From Ilumatobacteraceae bacterium (GTDB taxonomy: Bacteria > Actinomycetota > Acidimicrobiia > Acidimicrobiales > Ilumatobacteraceae), in assembly GCA_016650435.1 (NCBI GenBank), contig JAENVT010000200.1, positions 1 to 8,834 of the forward strand: 8,834 nt of DNA, read 5' to 3'. Positions 4,245-8,834 of this stretch are shown piece by piece. The position numbers and the translations under genes are program-made. Within the stretch, counting starts at the first letter, position 1; the number at the start of each line of letters is the position of its first letter. The notes beneath the pieces are model-generated. The model saw only the letters and a program-made list of their open reading frames with translations. It was not told where the DNA came from and did no database searches.

Positions 4245-7003
4245 GACGCACGACCTGAAACCGACGCGGTCGCCGGCGACGATGTGGACGGGCCGTCAGG
4301 TCCGTCGTCAGGCGCGTTGTCGCTGTCGTCGCCAAGATAGGCGGCGATCACGGCCGGATCGGAGCGGATCTGTTCGGGCGAGCCCGACGCGATCAGGTTC
4401 CCGAAGTCGAGCACCATCACCTGATCACAGACTCCCATCACGAAGTTCATGTCGTGCTCGACGACCAGGATCGCCATGCCCCAGTCTTCGGCCAAGCGGC
4501 GGACCACCCGGGCTAACTCGGTGCTCTCCGTCGAGCTCAGACCGGCGGCCGGCTCATCGAGCAGGAGCACGCTGGGACTCATCGCCACCGCCCGGGCGAT
4601 CGCCAGCAGCCGTCGCTTCCCGTACGACAGGTCCCTGACATCGCGATGCAGATCTTGGTCGAGTTGGAACTCCAGGACGGCCCGCACCACTTCGGGCGGA
4701 AGCGGTGGATTGATCGGCCAGATCAGATCGAGCGCGTACGAGCGGAGATCCTGCGGGTCGGCGGCCACGCTGAGGTTCTCGAAAACCGTCGAGTCCTCGA
4801 ACAACTCGAGCGACTGGAACGAGCGAGCCACACCGACCCTGGCGCGCTTCATCGCCGGCGCCTTCGACAGGTCGAGGTCGTCGAGCAGCACCCGACCCCC
4901 GGCCCGCGCGAACCCACTGATGGCGTCGATCAGCGACGTCTTGCCGGCGCCGTTCGGCCCGATCAGGCCGGTTACAGTGCCGGGTTCGAGCCGGTAGCTC
5001 ACATTGTTGACGGCAGTCACCACCCCGTAGCGCACCGTCAATCCCTCCAAGGTGAGTGTCCGCGGTGGTACTCGGGCGTGGTGGTCGGTGGCGCTCCTGG
5101 GATCGGCGACGTCGGCGAGCTCGATGATGTACGGCCGACCCCACTTCCTGGCCCTCTTGAGCAACTTGAAGACCTTGGCCCACTCGGCGGCCACGCCGTC
5201 CTTGTACGTCAACACTGTCAGCAGGATCGCAATGCCGCTGATCAGCTGGATCCACCGTCCGACGCCGGGCCAGGTCGACTCGAGGATCTGCTGGTTGAGC
5301 CCGGCCGTGGCCATCGTGCCACCGACAAAGGCACCCAGCAGGTAGCCGACGCCTCCGACGATCGCCAGGCCGACGTACGTGATCGACGTGAAGTTGGTGA
5401 ACGACTGGTAGCTGATGGAGCTCAGCCGGAACGCGATGACGATGCCGCCCAATGCAGCGATTGCGGACGCCAGTGCGAATGCGAAGAGCTTGGCCTTCAC
5501 CACGTCGATACCCAGCGCCGCCGCCGCCCGTTCGTTGGTGCGGACAGCGATCAGCCGGCGGCCGCTGCGGCCTCGTCGTACGTTGGCAATCACCACGACT
5601 GCCACCATCGCCATGACCACTACGAAGATCCCGTAGCGCGCCGGGTGATTGATCGATCCGATGTCGAAGCCGAAGATCTCGGGGTTGCCGACCTGGGTGC
5701 CCTGGACGCCGCCGGTGTAGTTGCGGTTCCTGAAGAGCATCAGCTCGATGGTGGTCCCCAGGCCGAGTGTGACGATCGCCAGGTTGATCCCCCTGGTTCG
5801 CACCGCCGGAAGACCGAAGATGATTCCAAGTGGCACGGCGGCGGCGACGCCGGCCACCAGTCCGAGGAGGAACGGGATGTGGAAGACGGCGACCAGCCGC
5901 CCTGCGACAAACGCACCGAATCCCGCAATCGAGTACTGGGCGAGGGAGAGCTGCCCGGTGTACCCGGTGAGCACGACGATCGACAGCAGGACGATAGCGA
6001 CCCCCCACGACACCGTCAGCGCGTCGATCCACTTCGGTTCCTTGGTCAGCATCAGGAAGACGATGGTGCCGAAGCCGAACAACGTCCAGTCCCACGACAT
6101 TCGACCGTTGCCGACCATCGGGAGTTGTTGGAGGTAGTAGTCACGCAGTGGCAGTGACCGCCCCCGGAACACGAGGACGACGATGATGACGATGAACGGG
6201 AGCGATGGTGCGAGGCCTTGCTGGTCGGCAAACCGTCCCACCAGCGCCTGGCCGATGCCGAGCGCGAACCCGGCTGCCGTGGCGATCGGGAATGACCGGA
6301 AGTCGCCGACCAATGCGGCCGCGAGCGCGGCGAGGATCAGCGCGGTCATTGCCGTGACCTGCAGCGTGATGATGGGGACGACCAGGATCCCGGCGACAGC
6401 AGCGATCGCCGATCCCAACGCCCAGTTCATCACTGCGATCTTGTTGGGAGACAACCCGACTGCCGCAGCGGAACGCTCGCTCTCCGACACCGCCTCAGTG
6501 GCGAGGCCGAACTGACTCGATCGATAGAGCAGCCACAGACCAAACGCCGACGCGCTCCCGATGCCGAGCAGGATCAGGCGATCGACCGTGATCCCGACGT
6601 CGCCCCACAGCGTCACTCGGTTGGTCGGCAGCCAGCTTTCGACCTGATGAGGGTTGGAGCCGTACCGGATGATGACCCCTGCCTGGATCGTGACCAGCAC
6701 GCCGAGCGTCGCGATCACTCGGACCAGCGAACTGGCCCGGCGCAATGGCCTCATGATCACCCAGTGGGTGAGTGCCCCCAGAAAGGCCGACCAGGCGACG
6801 CCGACGAGAGCCGAGAGGAGGAACGGCCAGCCGTGCTGCGTCTGCAGATCCCACTGCATGAAGACGCCGGCGATCGCCGTTGCGCCGAGCGAGAAGTTCA
6901 ACACCCCCGTGCCGCGGTAGATCACGATCAGGCCTTGGGACGCTAAGGCGTACAACGCGCCAACACCGAGCCCCAACAGCGCGAATCGAATGACCTCGTT
7001 CAT
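4241..7003 (-). CDS. Fused Liv-type ABC importer: LivH permease, LivM permease and LivG ATPase in one chain
   Basis: Three subunits that are usually separate form one 920-residue protein. Residues 1-290 are LivH-like: the opening NEVIRFALLGLGVGALYALA, the YRGTGVLNFSLGA motif at 29-41, and the ATPase-contacting segment AVGLSPNKIAVMNWALGSA at 181-199. Residues 305-600 are LivM-like: SWGVAIVLLSIVVLTGYTGQ from 332, the SLAQYSIAGFGAF motif at 353-365, and ALGIDVVKAKLFAFALASA at 496-514. After a basic linker (about 605-645) comes a LivG ATPase: Walker A GPNGAGKT (682-689), Q-loop Gln 730, signature LSYGKRRLL (792-800), Walker B VLLLDEP (812-818), switch His 850 in VEHDM and the LivG ending VLDFGNLIASG. 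A 30-residue Asp/Ser/Pro tail follows. The ATG has a purine-rich ribosome site (GAGGGGGAGG). With LivF it would make a full importer lacking only a solute-binding protein, which is not in the window. There is no frameshift, so the fusion is in the sequence itself. Substrate unknown. Confidence 0.93.
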   Translation of the reverse strand: MNEVIRFALLGLGVGALYALASQGLIVIYRGTGVLNFSLGATAIAGVFMQWDLQTQHGWPFLLSALVGVAWSAFLGALTHWVIMRPLRRASSLVRVIATLGVLVTIQAGVIIRYGSNPHQVESWLPTNRVTLWGDVGITVDRLILLGIGSASAFGLWLLYRSSQFGLATEAVSESERSAAAVGLSPNKIAVMNWALGSAIAAVAGILVVPIITLQVTAMTALILAALAAALVGDFRSFPIATAAGFALGIGQALVGRFADQQGLAPSLPFIVIIVVLVFRGRSLPLRDYYLQQLPMVGNGRMSWDWTLFGFGTIVFLMLTKEPKWIDALTVSWGVAIVLLSIVVLTGYTGQLSLAQYSIAGFGAFVAGRLVAVFHIPFLLGLVAGVAAAVPLGIIFGLPAVRTRGINLAIVTLGLGTTIELMLFRNRNYTGGVQGTQVGNPEIFGFDIGSINHPARYGIFVVVMAMVAVVVIANVRRGRSGRRLIAVRTNERAAAALGIDVVKAKLFAFALASAIAALGGIVIAFRLSSISYQSFTNFTSITYVGLAIVGGVGYLLGAFVGGTMATAGLNQQILESTWPGVGRWIQLISGIAILLTVLTYKDGVAAEWAKVFKLLKRARKWGRPYIIELADVADPRSATDHHARVPPRTLTLEGLTVRYGVVTAVNNVSYRLEPGTVTGLIGPNGAGKTSLIDAISGFARAGGRVLLDDLDLSKAPAMKRARVGVARSFQSLELFEDSTVFENLSVAADPQDLRSYALDLIWPINPPLPPEVVRAVLEFQLDQDLHRDVRDLSYGKRRLLAIARAVAMSPSVLLLDEPAAGLSSTESTELARVVRRLAEDWGMAILVVEHDMNFVMGVCDQVMVLDFGNLIASGSPEQIRSDPAVIAAYLGDDSDNAPDDGPDGPSTSSPATASVSGRAS

Positions 7004-7066
7004 CCTCCCCCTCTCGTCGATCCCCCACTCTGCGTAGCGAAAGATCAGAGCGGTCGCGCCTTTCGA

Positions 7067-7072
7067 ATATTA
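7067..7072 (-). promoter_or_regulatory. Candidate -10 element for the livHMG operon
   Basis: TAATAT on the minus strand, about 65 bases before the ATG at 7001-7003, stands out as the only A/T-rich hexamer in this stretch. No good -35 hexamer lies 16-18 bases upstream. That fits a promoter needing an activator, with the repeats at 7105-7142 in position to bind one. Transcription would start near 7060. Confidence 0.35.
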
Positions 7073-7104
7073 CCGCGTACCGCCTCGAACACATAGTTGG
7101 ACAC

Positions 7105-7142
7105 TCCTAGCACTGATCAGGCAAGTCCTACCAATGATCGGG
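7105..7142. repeat. Two 17-bp direct repeats spaced 21 bp, candidate regulator sites
   Basis: TCCTAGCACTGATCAGG (7105-7121) and TCCTACCAATGATCGGG (7126-7142) match at 14 of 17 positions with a 21-bp period, two turns of the helix. The first copy contains the perfect palindrome CTGATCAG (7113-7120). They lie about 45-80 bases upstream of the predicted transcription start of livHMG, a typical activator position. The binding protein is unknown. Confidence 0.5.
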
Positions 7143-7208
7143 AAGAACGGGGCGCCTGCGCGTCGGCCGGAAAAGTTCTAAGGCTCACGTAGCGAACATC
7201 AGATGTAT

Positions 7209-7251
7209 TTGGTTGGTTGGTTGTCGGATGTCGGATGTCGGTGTCGGCATG
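7209..7251. repeat. Short tandem repeats next to the CoA ligase stop
   Basis: Three TTGG units plus TTG (7209-7223) are followed by TCGGATG twice, TCGGTG and TCGGCATG (7224-7251). The run ends 7 bases from the ligase stop codon and is outside any gene I accept. It looks like slippage-made simple sequence. Confidence 0.6.
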
Positions 7252-7258
7252 CGCCGCT

Positions 7259-8833
7259 CTACGACACCGCGCGATCGATGTCGTTCCAGTACCGAGTCCG
7301 CACAGCCTTCTTGTCGGGTTTGCCGACCGGGGTGAGCGGCAGCGCCTCGACGTAGTCGATCGACTTCGGCGACTGTTGTGAACCCTTCGCGTCCTTCACC
7401 AGTTGTTGCAGCTCTCGGGTTAGCGCGTCCGAGGGCTCGTGATCGGGCCGGAGCACGACGACGGCCTTCACTGCTTCTCCCCACTTGTCGTCCGGTACGC
7501 CGATGACCATCACCATGCTGACAGCGGGGTGGGTCGTGATCACGTCCTCGACCTCGCGTGGGAACACGTTGAATCCGCCGGTGATCACCATGTCTTTGGT
7601 TCTGTCGACGATGTACAGGTACCCGTCGTCGTCGAAGCGGCCGACGTCGCCGGTGTGCAACCACTCGCCCGACAGTGCTTCGGCGGTCTCGTCGGGTAGG
7701 TCTTTGTACCCCGTCATCACAAGCGGACCCCGGGTGCAGATTTCGCCGGATGCTCCGGGTGCGACGGGTCGGTCGTCTGAGTCCAGCAAGGCGACGTGCA
7801 TCCACGGCACCGGGCGGCCGCACGAGGCGAGGCGGTCGGGCCGTGTGAGATCGTGCTCGCCCTTCTTCAGGTGGGTGATGACCATCGGCGCCTCGGTCTG
7901 CCCGTAAAACTGGAAGAAGATCGGTCCCCAGTCCTGGATCGCCAGAGCCAACTTGGCCGGGCTCATCGGCGACGCGCCGTAGAAGATGGTCTCCATCGAC
8001 GACATGTCGGCCGTTTCGTACCGTGGGTGTCCCTGCAGTGCGTACAGCATGACGGGGACGATCAGCGTCGCCGTGATGCGATGTTCCTCGACCAAGTCGA
8101 AGAAGCCGTTCGGGTCGAACGACTCCATCACGTAGAACGCGCCGCCCGAAAGCAGCACAGGCGCGAGGAGGGACATCGCAGCGTGCGACAGTGGCGTGGC
8201 GATTGCGATCCGCAGGTCGTCGGGGAATTCCCACTCGGCCATCTGGATCCACGTCATCGCCTGCCACACGCGGTGGCTCATGAGCACACCTTTTGGTCGA
8301 CCGGTTGTGCCGCCGGTGTACACGATGGTGCACAGGTCATCCGGACTCACGGCGGGAGCCACGAGCGGCGCCGGCTCGAACTCGTCGGCGAGCGCGAGGT
8401 AGTCGTCGCCGACGTCGTTGGGCCCGAAGCCGAGCACCGTGAGATCCGGAAACTGCGCCTTGAGCTGGCGTGCACGATCGGTGAAGTTGTCGGCATCGAA
8501 GACGAGGCAGTCGATCTCGGCATCGCCGATGACGTAGGCGTGGTCGGCGAGCGAGGCCATCGGGTGGAGTGGCGTCAGCACGCATCCGTTGATGAGCGAC
8601 GCCGTCAGGTTCGTGAGGACCTCCGGACGGTTCTTCGACAGCACGGCGAGGCGCGTCCCGCGCGTGACGCCCCGCGCTCGCTGGGCTTGGATCAGCTGGC
8701 TGGTCCGTCGCCGAACCTCGGCGTACGACGCGACGCGCCCGGCGAGATGGATGCACGGCGCGTCGTCGTTGGCGGCGAGGCTCCGGATGATGAGGTGAGG
8801 GAGCAGCGGCTGGTCGTGGAGCGGCGAAGTCAC
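7259..8833 (-). CDS. Acyl-CoA ligase of the AMP-forming (FadD) family
   Basis: This enzyme activates a carboxylic acid with ATP to an acyl-adenylate and then to its CoA thioester, in the cytoplasm. The frame gives 524 residues, about the full family length. The motifs are complete: the phosphate-binding loop YTGGTTGRPK (172-181), YGQTE (310-314), the LHTGD motif (392-396, Asp 396 contacting the ribose), the hinge region DRTKDMVITGGFNVFP (410-425) and the C-terminal catalytic Lys 505 in PVGKPDKK. No signal peptide or membrane segment is seen. The GTG at 8831-8833 is one base from the window edge. Because the protein already opens as relatives do (PLLPHLIIRSLAANDDAPCI), it is probably the start or very near it, but a start further upstream cannot be excluded. 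The gene precedes the importer operon on the same strand, which suggests that the imported compound is its substrate. Chain length or ring type cannot be told from the sequence. Confidence 0.92.
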   Translation of the reverse strand: MTSPLHDQPLLPHLIIRSLAANDDAPCIHLAGRVASYAEVRRRTSQLIQAQRARGVTRGTRLAVLSKNRPEVLTNLTASLINGCVLTPLHPMASLADHAYVIGDAEIDCLVFDADNFTDRARQLKAQFPDLTVLGFGPNDVGDDYLALADEFEPAPLVAPAVSPDDLCTIVYTGGTTGRPKGVLMSHRVWQAMTWIQMAEWEFPDDLRIAIATPLSHAAMSLLAPVLLSGGAFYVMESFDPNGFFDLVEEHRITATLIVPVMLYALQGHPRYETADMSSMETIFYGASPMSPAKLALAIQDWGPIFFQFYGQTEAPMVITHLKKGEHDLTRPDRLASCGRPVPWMHVALLDSDDRPVAPGASGEICTRGPLVMTGYKDLPDETAEALSGEWLHTGDVGRFDDDGYLYIVDRTKDMVITGGFNVFPREVEDVITTHPAVSMVMVIGVPDDKWGEAVKAVVVLRPDHEPSDALTRELQQLVKDAKGSQQSPKSIDYVEALPLTPVGKPDKKAVRTRYWNDIDRAVS

Positions 8834-8834
8834 C

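Larger units (their letters stand above)
7004..7258. other. Intergenic region between the CoA ligase gene and livHMG
   Basis: This 255-bp gap carries no convincing gene. It contains the livHMG ribosome site (7004-7013), a -10-like element, the tandem 17-bp repeats, a short dispersed direct repeat at its two sides (7033-7049 and 7188-7203) and a run of short tandem repeats just after the ligase stop (7209-7251). I see no clear terminator hairpin after the ligase gene. The size suggests that livHMG has its own promoter. Confidence 0.55.

Noticed and set aside
4646..6157. Open plus-strand frame of about 500 codons opposite livHMG
   Set aside because: It is antisense to a gene with all Liv motifs. 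Its translation is rich in His, Asp, Gln and Arg with no domain, as expected of a complementary frame in high-GC DNA.
7141..7180. GC-rich stretch considered as a terminator after the CoA ligase gene
   Set aside because: Only short self-complementary pieces such as GGCGCC and CGGCCG are present; no stable stem with a T-run could be drawn.
7185..8333. Long alternative minus-strand frame over the CoA ligase gene
   Set aside because: It is Arg/His-rich without motifs, while the frame used for the ligase carries every AMP-binding motif in order.

Overview
The window looks like a chromosomal segment of a high-GC actinobacterium. The evidence is G/C-rich third codon positions, GTG starts, a DUF3556 membrane protein (a family known mainly from mycobacteria, rhodococci and relatives), a LivH-LivM-LivG fusion of a kind seen in actinobacteria, and a FadD-type acyl-CoA ligase. 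An acidimicrobial lineage such as the Ilumatobacter group is my best guess, but the sequence alone cannot settle it. I see no tRNA, rRNA, CRISPR array, insertion sequence or phage gene.

Left part (1-1202): a stress-type module. A YceI-family gene (cut by the left edge) and an OsmC-family gene lie on the minus strand and probably form one operon. A MarR-family regulator is divergent on the plus strand. The segment between osmC and marR (about 601-740) holds a dense regulatory array: a perfect 15-bp palindrome at 667-681, an imperfect palindrome at 706-720, and an 18-bp direct repeat. The palindrome at 706-720 contains plausible -35 hexamers for both directions, so one bound MarR dimer could block both promoters. 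The regulator may be read from a leaderless GTG at 741.

Middle (1203-1553): a small unrecognised minus-strand gene, convergent with marR, whose 5' end overlaps a strong 9-bp stem-loop (1455-1492). A 65-bp spacer separates it from the next operon.

Right part (1554-8834): a minus-strand block, in transcription order fadD-like CoA ligase, 255-bp gap, livHMG fusion, livF, DUF3556 gene. livHMG and livF overlap by ATGA. The DUF3556 gene starts 6 bp after livF and its Shine-Dalgarno site lies inside the last livF codons, so these three are very probably one translationally coupled operon. No solute-binding protein is in view. The gap in front of livHMG holds two 17-bp direct repeats spaced 21 bp apart, upstream of a -10-like element. 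The simplest reading is an uptake-and-activation module: a branched-chain-amino-acid-type ABC importer, probably for a carboxylated hydrophobic or aromatic compound rather than an amino acid, helped by an unusual membrane protein and followed by CoA ligation in the cytoplasm. The substrate is unknown.
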